Of a DNA stretch of 40,103 nt, positions 6,737 to 14,220 are shown in pieces. Position 1 is the first letter of the stretch; each line of letters opens with the position of its first letter. A model generated the notes under the pieces. It did no database searches. It saw nothing but the letters and a program-made list of their open reading frames with translations, and was not told the DNA's origin. Source of the stretch: a virus; the IMG/VR virus record IMGVR_UViG_3300028569_000073, positions 1 to 40,103 of that record. One strand, given 5' to 3'. A program made the position numbers and the translations under genes.

Positions 6737-7909
6737 TTATTCTTCATCATCGTTGTTATGAACGTTCCACTTGGATTTTAGAGCCTTTTTGACTTGATTT
6801 TCACCATCCATCATTTCATTCAAGATACTCATACCCTCACGGCTATTTTCGCCATAAATTTCGATGTGACCACAACCAGCGTTCATTTTACTTGGGAATG
6901 TCAAACCATCTGGTCCGAAACGATTCTTAATTACGTGGAATCGTGCAGTATTCGCTTGTTTATCGTTAACTTTACGACTTAGACTCATAACGAAGTCAGC
7001 AGTCATAATCTTACGATAACTATCAGCGATGTTGTTAGCCTGAATAATATCTTCATCCATAGCAGCACGATTACTCTGTGAAGCACTCCAAATAGGAACT
7101 TGTAGTTCCCCAGCTACACCGCGTAGTTCTTCATAAATACCACCAGCTTCACTATAACTGTTACTGTTACGTTCACTCTGTGAGGGACGTAGAATATCAG
7201 CATAGTCAACAATAATCATATCAACTTTGGTGCCTAGTACTGCCAATCGTTCACAATGAGCCTTAAGACTATAAGCACTTACAGTTTTAATTGGAAAGTA
7301 CTTGATCTTCAACTTGCCAGGCACATCAGCAATCTTCTGCTTTACGATGTCTACGTTGTTACGAATGTTCTGGAAATCAATTCCAGTAAAACAAGCATCA
7401 TAACGAAGACCCACATAGTTTTCATTCAATTCTAGAGTGAAGTGAACTACGTTCTTACCTTGTTTCATAGCTTCAGCACCTAGCTTAGATAGTACCCATG
7501 AATTGTGAGATAAAACGCCATTACTATAATAACAGTGTACTTCATCAACTGATATATCATATAGAATTTCTTCATCACCTTCTTTTTTTGATATTAGTTT
7601 TGTAGTACCAAATTCAGTTTCTACTAATTCCCCTACATTTATATCATTTACATGTTTCCATTGACCATTTACTTTGAGTCTATGTTTTCCTGATGTTTTT
7701 AGTGTTTTATTGTTACCAAAATAAGATGTTACTGTTTTCTGTGATTCTGTTCTAAATGCCGTGACAATTTTTTTGTAACCATACGGCGTCTTTACTTTTA
7801 ATGGAAATTTAATTTCTTCAATTGAATTTTCAGTTTCACTCACGCCAAGTTTTTCAAAAAGGTCTTTAACCTTAATTGTTTTTTGAATTTTTCTAATTAC
7901 CATTTTCAT
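6737..7909 (-). CDS. gp41: gp41-type replicative helicase, C-terminal part with a long intein C-piece
   Basis: Residues 1-136 are the larger part of an atypically split intein: TIKVKDLFEKL, then block B (LKTSGKHRLKVNG), block F (LYDISVDEVHCYY) and block G (GVLSHN). Ser is the +1 residue at 7501-7499. Residues 137-390 are the DnaB/gp41 helicase motor. They start at SWVLSKLG, which continues the Walker A motif, and include Walker B (VDMIIVDYADILRP), the SASQSNRAAMDED segment and an acidic C-terminus. Joined with the N-part the helicase is 460 aa, close to T4 gp41. It unwinds DNA at the replication fork as a ring. The ATG overlaps the upstream endonuclease gene by 17 bases. Confidence 0.94.
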   Translation of the reverse strand: MKMVIRKIQKTIKVKDLFEKLGVSETENSIEEIKFPLKVKTPYGYKKIVTAFRTESQKTVTSYFGNNKTLKTSGKHRLKVNGQWKHVNDINVGELVETEFGTTKLISKKEGDEEILYDISVDEVHCYYSNGVLSHNSWVLSKLGAEAMKQGKNVVHFTLELNENYVGLRYDACFTGIDFQNIRNNVDIVKQKIADVPGKLKIKYFPIKTVSAYSLKAHCERLAVLGTKVDMIIVDYADILRPSQSERNSNSYSEAGGIYEELRGVAGELQVPIWSASQSNRAAMDEDIIQANNIADSYRKIMTADFVMSLSRKVNDKQANTARFHVIKNRFGPDGLTFPSKMNAGCGHIEIYGENSREGMSILNEMMDGENQVKKALKSKWNVHNNDDEE

Positions 7910-8878
7910 AATATTTTTTAATTAAACTAATACACTCACTTTTATTTTTTTTCCAATCGTATTCCCATATTATTAATACACTATAACCTATTGATTCTAA
8001 GAAATCAATTCTTTGTTTATCATATGTCCATATTTCTTCTGATGTTTTGTTTATACTAAACGCTTTAATTTTGTCATCAGATTTAAAATATCTCGGATTT
8101 GCGTGCCAAAAATCACCATAAAATTCAATAATCTTTTTATCATCAATAATATCAACAATATATTTGTTAATAGGAACATTAGCTTTAACATTTACGTTTA
8201 AGTTTTCTTTAATATAAAGAAAAACTTCTTTTTCTATTTTTGAATTTCCGTTAAATTCACCAAAATGTCTAGCCCACTTTCCTTTACCAACCAATTCAAT
8301 TTTTGCTTTTAATGAATTAGAAATTTTAATTTTACTTTCATCCGTTCTTATCTTTCCTTTGAATTTAGGAGATTTCAAAGATAATCTTGATTGTAATTCA
8401 GATATTTTCTTTATTGCATCATTTTCCGATAATCCTTTTTTTATTATCCAATATTCTTTTCTAAAATGAGAATATTCCGGTTTATATTTTTTTGTATTTT
8501 TACTTGCGTTTTGTGTTTGAATATCAGTCACTTTTTGTTTTGCATCAACTTCAGACATTCCTTTTGTCATCCAATATTGATATCTGTATATTGAAAATTC
8601 TTTCTTTTGTTTATTCATATATCATATATATGACTCACATGACATAAAAAACAAGTTATTTATGTAGTTTTACCACTTCCAATGGAAATGTTATTTTGTT
8701 TTAGATTTTCCAATTCAAAAAATATATTTTCTATTTGCCATCCATACAATTCTTTATCATCAAGTTTATATTTTTCAAACGGATTTATCCACAATGTGTA
8801 TTGATTGCCCGAATTTCCATTTATTTCAATTCCGAATTCATAATATTCAATTTCAATTTCCGTGTTTGGACCTACACA
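7502..8878 (-). mobile_element. Atypically split intein cassette in the helicase Walker A motif
   Basis: The N-piece is at 8878-8663 (starts CVGPNTEIEI). The C-piece is at 7909-7502 (136 aa, ends SHN). The Vsr-like endonuclease gene lies between them. Unlike the two nrdA inteins, block B is in the C-piece. The split therefore falls soon after block A, as in the AceL-TerL and VidaL class of atypical split inteins. Splicing joins ACAGSGK to SWVLSKLG, restoring the P-loop GSGKS. The nucleophiles are Cys1 and Ser+1. Confidence 0.88.
7893..8618 (-). CDS. Free-standing Vsr-like (EDxHD-type) homing endonuclease
   Basis: A 241-aa protein in three parts. Residues 10-80 hold two copies of a YWxxKGxSExDAxxxIxxxQ module (YQYWMTKGMSEVDA and EYWIIKKGLSENDA). 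Residues 90-110 are NUMOD3-like (TDESKIKISNSLKAK). Residues 125-235 form a Vsr/very-short-patch-repair-like nuclease domain with VDIIDDKKIIEFYGDFWHANP and, later, IWTYDKQRIDFLESIGYSV and IIWEYDW. This matches the endonuclease family first reported with split inteins in fractured phage genes. It lies between the helicase intein halves. The 3' end overlaps the helicase C-part by 17 bases. Only a weak 7-bp hairpin (8642-8665) lies upstream. Confidence 0.87.
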   Translation of the reverse strand: MNKQKKEFSIYRYQYWMTKGMSEVDAKQKVTDIQTQNASKNTKKYKPEYSHFRKEYWIIKKGLSENDAIKKISELQSRLSLKSPKFKGKIRTDESKIKISNSLKAKIELVGKGKWARHFGEFNGNSKIEKEVFLYIKENLNVNVKANVPINKYIVDIIDDKKIIEFYGDFWHANPRYFKSDDKIKAFSINKTSEEIWTYDKQRIDFLESIGYSVLIIWEYDWKKNKSECISLIKKYYENGN

Positions 8879-9496
8879 TTTGCCCGAACCAGCACAAGCA
8901 GTAATAATTCCAAGTTCACCACCAGCAAGTCCACCATCCATAATGGTATCAACTTCTGTCCAATTGGTCTTGACACAATTACGACTCATTACACTCATAC
9001 GTTTTTCAACGTCTTCAGTATAATCGTGGCCGATATTACGTTCCATACCAGCTTTCATTGCGTGATCAACTACATTCTTGATCTTTTCATATTGACCAAG
9101 TGCCAATAGGTCTGCACTTTCAATAATAGCATTCTTTAGTTTCTGATTTTTGCAGAATTCCAAGAACTGTTCTTTGACAAACTTCAAATCATTGTCGCTT
9201 ACCTTTTGGTAAACCAACTTTAGATTGTCTACGATACTTCGTTTGAGAAGCTCATCATTTACTTCATCAACTTTAATTTTAAATACGGTTAAGGTTGGTA
9301 GATCTTTATACTCGTTAAAGTATTTAATACTTTCTTTTACAACCCACTTGTTTGCATCACTTTCAAAGAAATCTACTTCGATAATATCGTTAATACGTTC
9401 AATAAATGAACGATCAGATATTAAGCACGAAATACACTTGATTTGGAAGTCACGGCCGTATTTTGTTAATGAATCAATTGCTTTTTTGTTTTCCAT
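8660..9496 (-). CDS. gp41: gp41-type replicative helicase, N-terminal part with an intein N-piece
   Basis: Residues 1-206 are the N-terminal domain and start of the motor domain of a DnaB/gp41 helicase, ending ELGIITACAGSGK inside Walker A. Residues 207-278 form the intein N-piece. It begins with block A (CVGPNTEIEI) and carries a long extension ending ISIGSGKTT. No block B is present. The extension is unusual because atypical N-pieces are often only about 15-30 residues. The ATG at 9496 lacks a Shine-Dalgarno sequence. A 6-bp hairpin (ACCACT/AGTGGT) lies about 20 bases upstream. The protein can only work after trans-splicing with the 6737-7909 product. Confidence 0.92.
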   Translation of the reverse strand: MENKKAIDSLTKYGRDFQIKCISCLISDRSFIERINDIIEVDFFESDANKWVVKESIKYFNEYKDLPTLTVFKIKVDEVNDELLKRSIVDNLKLVYQKVSDNDLKFVKEQFLEFCKNQKLKNAIIESADLLALGQYEKIKNVVDHAMKAGMERNIGHDYTEDVEKRMSVMSRNCVKTNWTEVDTIMDGGLAGGELGIITACAGSGKCVGPNTEIEIEYYEFGIEINGNSGNQYTLWINPFEKYKLDDKELYGWQIENIFFELENLKQNNISIGSGKTT

Positions 9497-9557
9497 AAGA
9501 TAACTCTACTATACCACTGAATTAAGTGGTCTTCAACTTTTATTAACCGATATTTTT

Positions 9558-10502
9558 TTATTCTACGAAACTATTTAATTTACCGAAACATTCATTGAGC
9601 CAAATGTGATAATTGGGGATATTATTCCACATTTTGTCCTCTGTGATTAATTTAGAAAAGCTCATTTTATCAATTCTACGTACAGGAGATTTTATAATTT
9701 CTTCTATACGTAACTGGGTAAATGATTGCACTTGCGTATCTTTCAACTGCATCAAACTATAATTACGTTCAAGCAATAGCTTGTTGTCTAATACAGTCTG
9801 ATATACTTTATATTTACTCTTGTTATTCTCCGCGTAATTGTAAATCTCATTCAGATCATATTGGCGTTCTTCTGATAAGAAAGGAAATGATTTTACTACC
9901 CGTTTTAAACCTACACCATCTAAACCAGGTATATTATCACTTACATCACCTTCCATAACTCTATACAAGATATAGTTGCTGCATGTAACGCCATATTCAT
10001 CCAATATTTCTTTACAACCAAAAATTCTCTTTTTGACAGGACTCCAAATTTTGACTTTATCGTTTGCCAATTGTAAGAAGTCTTTATCAGTGGACATAAT
10101 TGTTACATTACTGTCCTTGAAAGTTTCTGTGGCTAAATAAGCAATTGTATCGTCCGCTTCTATTTGATCAATTGCCATTACAGTAACAGGCAATGTATCT
10201 AAATAATTTATAGTACGAATCAATTCTTTTTTAAAATTTACAGATTCTATCTCAGATGAAGATAGTTCTTCGTAATTACGATTGAGTCTAATATCTGTCT
10301 TTCTACCATTTTTGTACGCTGGATAAATCTTTCTGCGTTTCTGACTACCACCTTTACCATCAAATACAATAATAACTCGGGTAGGAGAAAGTAATTTAAT
10401 TGCATATCCAATACTCTTCAAGAAACCGGCAATACCACCTGTATGTAATCCATCCTCATTGAGAGAAGGAATGGCCATAAAACTTCTAATGTAAGTATTC
10501 AC
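9558..10502 (-). CDS. rnh: 5'-3' exonuclease / RNase H (FEN family), main part
   Basis: Most of a T4 Rnh-like flap endonuclease, which removes RNA primers and 5' flaps during lagging-strand synthesis. Visible metal-binding segments are VFDGKGGSQKRRKIYPAYK, IEADDTIAYLA, STDKDFLQLA and EGDVSDNIPGLDGVG (helix-hairpin-helix). The frame opens with GTG at 10502, followed by NTYIRSFMAIPSLN. The family normally has VDGxN(T)xIR, so the first strand and its catalytic Asp are missing here. They are encoded by the small frame just upstream (10502-10630), whose TAG stop overlaps this GTG as TAGTG. The enzyme may be made by stop/restart coupling as two chains, or the gene may carry a 5-base insertion. Confidence 0.85.
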   Translation of the reverse strand: MNTYIRSFMAIPSLNEDGLHTGGIAGFLKSIGYAIKLLSPTRVIIVFDGKGGSQKRRKIYPAYKNGRKTDIRLNRNYEELSSSEIESVNFKKELIRTINYLDTLPVTVMAIDQIEADDTIAYLATETFKDSNVTIMSTDKDFLQLANDKVKIWSPVKKRIFGCKEILDEYGVTCSNYILYRVMEGDVSDNIPGLDGVGLKRVVKSFPFLSEERQYDLNEIYNYAENNKSKYKVYQTVLDNKLLLERNYSLMQLKDTQVQSFTQLRIEEIIKSPVRRIDKMSFSKLITEDKMWNNIPNYHIWLNECFGKLNSFVE

Positions 10503-10630
10503 TACAATCCGTCAACCAAAAGGACATCACTATTAAGTGATTTTTTAAGTCCTCCGGTGACGGAATCTCTTTCTATGTTTTGAAATAAAGAAAATAATTT
10601 CTTCATTTCTTTGTTGTCAAAATTGCTCAT
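10502..10630 (-). CDS. rnh: N-terminal piece of the split FEN nuclease
   Basis: A 42-codon frame from ATG 10630 (starts MSNFDNKEMKKLF, ends LNSDVLLVDGL). The ending is the first beta strand and catalytic Asp (VDG) of the FEN family. Removing five bases (TAGTG, 10500-10504) would give an uninterrupted VDGLNTYIRSF. The stop TAG and the GTG of the next frame share one base, an arrangement typical of translational coupling. The 5' flank has an odd run of seven G on the plus strand and no Shine-Dalgarno site. Confidence 0.75.
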   Translation of the reverse strand: MSNFDNKEMKKLFSLFQNIERDSVTGGLKKSLNSDVLLVDGL

Positions 10631-10675
10631 TTAACGCGGGGGGGATTATATTATATAAATCTTAGTCGAATGAAA

Positions 10676-10715
10676 GTTTTCCACACAGTCATCTATATTA
10701 GACTGTGTGGAAAAC
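10676..10715 (-). terminator. Strong hairpin after uvsX
   Basis: A 15-bp perfect inverted repeat (10676-10690 with 10701-10715; core TTTTCCACACAGTC) encloses a 10-base loop, 10 bases past the uvsX stop. On the minus strand the stem ends GGAAAAC and is followed only by TTTCATT. Termination is therefore plausible but not textbook. It may instead stabilise the mRNA end. Confidence 0.55.
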
Positions 10716-10725
10716 AATCAATGTT

Positions 10726-11865
10726 TTATTCCTCGTTGCCTGCAGTTTCTTCTGTTTCAACTACAGCATCGTCAATGATTTGACTATTAGGATCTTTGTA
10801 TTTCATAATTACAGCGTCACAAATCTTCAAGTAAATTTCTTCACTCAATTCCTTGTCACTTTGCATAATGTTTACAAAGTCTTTGGATTGGAACTTCCAT
10901 TCACTGCCATCTGTCTTCTTATATGTATAATAAGCACCACCTTGCTTCACCAAGTTATTTTCCTTCAATACCTTGATCCAAGAACCATAATCTGCAATTC
11001 CAGAATCAAAATAAATATCGAAACTAGCTTGACGTTGTGGTGGACCCATACGATTCTTCACAACAACTGCTTTACATTCGTTTCCAATAATCTCTTCACC
11101 CTTTTTGAGTTTACCAGTATTATTCAAACGAACACGAACACTACAGTGATAAGCAAGTGCCTTACCACCACTAACTACATACTTGTCACCAAATGCCATA
11201 GCATTTAGATTCTGACGCAATTGGTTGGTGAATACAGTAAGAACCTTCTGACGACCAATCATAGTGGTAATCTTACGCATTGCTTTACTGATAATAATTG
11301 ATTTACCCGTAGCATAGCCATCTTTACCGTGGTCACTTTCAAGTTCTACCTTGGTTGATGCAGCTGCTACAGAATCAACAATAATTGTTAGAATACGATC
11401 TTTGTTGCTCTTACGAACAATAGCAATCATTCGTTCCATCTGAGCAAAAATATCTTCAACGGTTTCACATTGAACATATAGTAACTTGGATAGATCTACA
11501 CCCAAACTTCTCCAGAATTCAGGAGCAGCTGCATTTTCAGTATCAATTACTACTGCAACTCCACCTTTCTTCTGAGTGTCGGCAACAACGTGTGCGGATA
11601 GCAAACTTTTACCAGTACCTTCGAGGCCGTTAAATTCTACCATTTTACCAACTGGCAATCCGCCGTGAGGACGATTACTAATCGCCAAATCCAAAATAGA
11701 AGAACCAGTGCTAATCCAATCCGTAATTTCAGATGGATTGTCTTGTTCATCTAGAAAATGAGCAATCTTTCCACCGTCTTTATTTGCTTTATTTAATTCA
11801 TTTGCCAACATTTCGATAAGCTCGTCACGTTGACCCGTATCTTTACTAACACTTTTTTTTGCCAT
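10726..11865 (-). CDS. uvsX: UvsX/RecA-like recombinase
   Basis: A 379-aa strand-exchange protein of the RecA/UvsX type, used in recombination-dependent replication and repair. Walker A is FNGLEGTGKS, Walker B ILTIIVDSVAA, and the L2 region includes VFTNQLRQNLN followed by VVSGGKALAYH. The C-terminus is acidic (VVETEETAGNEE). An in-frame start 14 codons upstream (11907) lies inside the intergenic hairpin and would add an unrelated hydrophobic stretch, so the ATG at 11865 (MAKKSVSKD) is preferred. It follows gp32, its usual partner, with a hairpin between. The gene is uninterrupted, although uvsX is a known intein target in related phages. Confidence 0.95.
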   Translation of the reverse strand: MAKKSVSKDTGQRDELIEMLANELNKANKDGGKIAHFLDEQDNPSEITDWISTGSSILDLAISNRPHGGLPVGKMVEFNGLEGTGKSLLSAHVVADTQKKGGVAVVIDTENAAAPEFWRSLGVDLSKLLYVQCETVEDIFAQMERMIAIVRKSNKDRILTIIVDSVAAASTKVELESDHGKDGYATGKSIIISKAMRKITTMIGRQKVLTVFTNQLRQNLNAMAFGDKYVVSGGKALAYHCSVRVRLNNTGKLKKGEEIIGNECKAVVVKNRMGPPQRQASFDIYFDSGIADYGSWIKVLKENNLVKQGGAYYTYKKTDGSEWKFQSKDFVNIMQSDKELSEEIYLKICDAVIMKYKDPNSQIIDDAVVETEETAGNEE

Positions 11866-11883
11866 AACGTATATAACTAGAAA

Positions 11884-11911
11884 GCCGGTGGGGTATAAAA
11901 ACTCCACCGGC
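11884..11911 (-). terminator. GC-rich hairpin between gp32 and uvsX
   Basis: An 11-bp stem with one G-U pair (GCCGGTGG/CCACCGGC core) closes a six-base loop, 14 bases after the gp32 stop. It stands out in an AT-rich background. On the minus strand the following tail is TTTCTAG, a weak T-run, so it could attenuate or protect the 3' end of the gp32 message. Confidence 0.5.
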
Positions 11912-11924
11912 TTATTTTTATTTT

Positions 11925-12758
11925 TTAGGAGTTAAACAAGTCATCAAATGCTTGTTCTACACTGTCTTTACCCTTAGCCTTAGCAGTACTTGGTGACTGT
12001 ACTGACTTGGCAGGAGCTGTTGCCGATGGAGTAGATGGAACTGTAAACGGAGCTTCGTCATCATCCCCACTTGTAGTTGGTTCAGCTGCAATCTCAGTGG
12101 CAGATGCTTCTGGATTCAACCACTTATCCATAACATCTTTTAGATCATTATAGGATAGTTCTTCAAATAGATCCAAAATATTAACTTGAGCCTTCAATGC
12201 ATCAAGCAATTGACCGTTTTTAGGATCTACTGCAACACTTACATTTGGCTTAACTCGGATACTGGTTTCTGGGAAACTAGCTCCACCTTCAGCCGTTTTG
12301 AATTCTACAACAATATCACGACCATTGGTTAGATCAGTAATATCACCGAAGTCAGGATCACTGATGATCGATAGAAGTTCTTGATAAACTTGTTTACCAA
12401 ATCCCCAGAACTTAACTCCCTCACCTTCTTCACCACGAACGATAACTGGTACGAAAGTACGCATCTTTGGTTCCATCTTACGACCCATCTGCCAATCTTC
12501 CTTTGAACCAGTCTTCTTCAGGCGGTTAGCAAATTCAACGATTGGATCTGGACGACCAAAACTATCAGGAGATAGATATGTCTTGTTGTTGATGTTGTAA
12601 TGAAACTTTAGTTCGATGAATGGATTCTCCGGTACATACTTGTACGGAACAATACGAACTACCTGTTTTCCAGGCTTTGGTTTCCAAATCAAGTTAGATT
12701 TTTGATTTGTGTTTGAGAGAGAGTTCAAACGGCTCTTTAGCTTGCTAATATCTAGCAT
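11925..12758 (-). CDS. gp32: gp32-like single-stranded DNA-binding protein
   Basis: A 277-aa protein with the T4 gp32 layout. The basic N-terminus (MLDISKLKSRLNSL) is the region used for cooperative binding. An OB-fold core contains LIWKPKPGKQVVRIVPY and HYNINNKTYLSPDSFGR. A Ser/Thr/Ala-rich linker leads to the acidic tail DSVEQAFDDLFNS that recruits partners. The T4 protein uses Cys and His residues to hold zinc. This sequence contains no cysteine at all, so the zinc site is lost. It coats single-stranded DNA at forks and recombination intermediates. The gene heads a gp32-uvsX-rnh-helicase run and has no Shine-Dalgarno sequence. Confidence 0.93.
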   Translation of the reverse strand: MLDISKLKSRLNSLSNTNQKSNLIWKPKPGKQVVRIVPYKYVPENPFIELKFHYNINNKTYLSPDSFGRPDPIVEFANRLKKTGSKEDWQMGRKMEPKMRTFVPVIVRGEEGEGVKFWGFGKQVYQELLSIISDPDFGDITDLTNGRDIVVEFKTAEGGASFPETSIRVKPNVSVAVDPKNGQLLDALKAQVNILDLFEELSYNDLKDVMDKWLNPEASATEIAAEPTTSGDDDEAPFTVPSTPSATAPAKSVQSPSTAKAKGKDSVEQAFDDLFNS

Positions 12759-12786
12759 ATTTTTAATTTATTAATTTTTAATTGTT

Positions 12787-12810
12787 AATTGATAATTGAT
12801 AATTGATAAT
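12787..12810. repeat. Short tandem AATTGAT repeat upstream of gp32
   Basis: Three copies of the 7-base unit AATTGAT followed by AAT lie 29 bases upstream of the gp32 start, in a very AT-rich gap (12759-12855) with no gene. T4 gp32 represses its own translation by binding AT-rich leader RNA. A similar operator here is possible but only inferred. Confidence 0.45.
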
Positions 12811-12855
12811 TTTTAATTACTCACTCAAGTACAAACTATCAATAAATACATATTA

Positions 12856-13761
12856 TCACACATTATAATCTTGTAAAGTTATTTTACACAATTTTTTGTT
12901 TTGTTCGTCATAACGCCAAAATTCACATTTTAAAAAATTAATAATATTAATCATTCTATTTGTATCTTTCTTTTTTAATGTACCATCTACATTGTAATGT
13001 CTAACTTCATCGTATTCTACAACAATATTTTTATTTTTATCATACGCATCAACCCAATATCCAAGTTCTTTTATAAAAAATTCACCTCCATTTAAAGCGT
13101 GTTGTAGATTCCATCCAAATTCCTCGTTTAATTTTGTAAAATATTCACAAGCAACTTTATTATAATTTGGACAAACTTTTCCATACTTAGATTTTAAATC
13201 TTCAATTCGTTTTAATCTTAATTTATTTCGTACATCTTCTCTTTTAGTTGGGTTTTTATCTCCGATAAATTTTCCTTTTAATGCACTGCTTATTTTAATT
13301 TTCGATTCAATTGAATGTTTTTTTCCATACATAGGATGATTTTTTCCAGATAGCCTACTTTTACCCAAACAACTCATTTTTATTTTATTTTTAGTTTCTT
13401 CACTGTGTTTTTTTCCGTATAACGGATGATTTTTACCTTTTAGTTTTTCACTTATTTTTGTTTTTCGTTCATCCGTTAATTTTTTTCCTATGTGTGTTTG
13501 TGAAATTTTTTCTTTCACATCAAAAGTATGTTTTTTCCCATACATGGGATTTTTTTCACCTATGTAATTTCTACAAGCCATACATTTAGATTTTTTATTT
13601 ATTTGACGAATCATATCCAATTTAAGTCCGTATAATTGAATATTTCCACAACCATCACATATTTTAAAATATTTTCGTTTATTATCTATAGTAATAAAGG
13701 GATAATCATTAGATCTATCGTAAAAACATTCATAGATTTTATTATTAATTTCAATATTCAT
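12856..13761 (-). CDS. Free-standing homing endonuclease with NUMOD3 repeats
   Basis: A 301-aa protein. A four-cysteine zinc-binding segment (CDGCG, then CMAC; residues 35-63) is followed by three to four NUMOD3 DNA-binding repeats (NPMYGKKH, NHPLYGKKH, NHPMYGKKH with KISxxLKGK linkers; residues 68-175). The C-terminal nuclease domain (200-295) contains GYWVDAYDKNKNIVVEYDEVRH and FWRYDE, a Vsr/PD-(D/E)XK-like arrangement of Asp, Glu and His. It stands alone between gp32 and the structural block, not inside an intein or gene, so it probably homes into this intergenic site. An ATATTTAT box lies 29 bases upstream. Confidence 0.85.
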   Translation of the reverse strand: MNIEINNKIYECFYDRSNDYPFITIDNKRKYFKICDGCGNIQLYGLKLDMIRQINKKSKCMACRNYIGEKNPMYGKKHTFDVKEKISQTHIGKKLTDERKTKISEKLKGKNHPLYGKKHSEETKNKIKMSCLGKSRLSGKNHPMYGKKHSIESKIKISSALKGKFIGDKNPTKREDVRNKLRLKRIEDLKSKYGKVCPNYNKVACEYFTKLNEEFGWNLQHALNGGEFFIKELGYWVDAYDKNKNIVVEYDEVRHYNVDGTLKKKDTNRMINIINFLKCEFWRYDEQNKKLCKITLQDYNV

Positions 13762-13789
13762 ATTAGTTTAGCAATGTCAATAGACATAA

Positions 13790-13797
13790 ATAAATAT
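13790..13797 (-). promoter_or_regulatory. ATATTTAT box of the NUMOD3 endonuclease
   Basis: The coding strand reads TTTATATTTATTTATG, 29 bases before the ATG at 13761. A 5-bp ATGTC/GACAT hairpin lies between box and start. Confidence 0.35.
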
Positions 13798-13827
13798 AAA
13801 TGAAAAAATCAAAAGTATTTTTTTTTA

Positions 13828-14220
13828 TCAAATTTCGGAGATAGAAAACAATTTTAATGGAACTATTTTAACCCCAACTTCATTTGTTAAAATGATGCTA
13901 TTTTTATATAAATCCCAATTTAATTGAAAGCTCTTATCAAATACACCATTGTTTTCGTCAGCAATCAACTTATTCATTGCGTTGAGCGTATATAGTGTAT
14001 TCGTTTGCTTCTTACGATGTATGCTAATAGTACCTTTGAATCGGTTATTGCGATCATTCTTTTCCACATTAAAGGTAAGATATAGCTCCCGTAGATTAGT
14101 TTCATTAGCAAATATAAAGATCTTATTATCTATAAGAGTATATTGATTTGGTATTTCTTTTAATACGTCTATATAATTTAAGCTATTTGCAAATGTGCAA
14201 AGTAGTTGTTTTTGTATCAT
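13828..14220 (-). CDS. Small conserved-looking phage protein, function unknown
   Basis: A 130-aa protein that I do not recognise. It has no membrane segment or signal peptide and no clear catalytic motif. The sequence alternates short hydrophobic strands and polar loops (YTLIDNKIFIFANETNLRELYLTF), suggesting a compact beta-rich fold. Its ATG overlaps the stop of the 719-aa gene upstream in the form ATGA, so the two are translationally coupled and probably act together. It is the last gene of the structural run before the endonuclease at 12856. Confidence 0.75.
   Translation of the reverse strand: MIQKQLLCTFANSLNYIDVLKEIPNQYTLIDNKIFIFANETNLRELYLTFNVEKNDRNNRFKGTISIHRKKQTNTLYTLNAMNKLIADENNGVFDKSFQLNWDLYKNSIILTNEVGVKIVPLKLFSISEI

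Noticed and set aside
5019-9496. Decay of nrdA and helicase into pseudogenes
   Set aside because: All fragments keep their catalytic motifs and intein splicing residues, and the joined lengths equal those of intact enzymes.
10631-10725. A tRNA or small RNA gene in the uvsX-rnh gap
   Set aside because: Only a single 15-bp hairpin is present. No cloverleaf or anticodon arm can be drawn.
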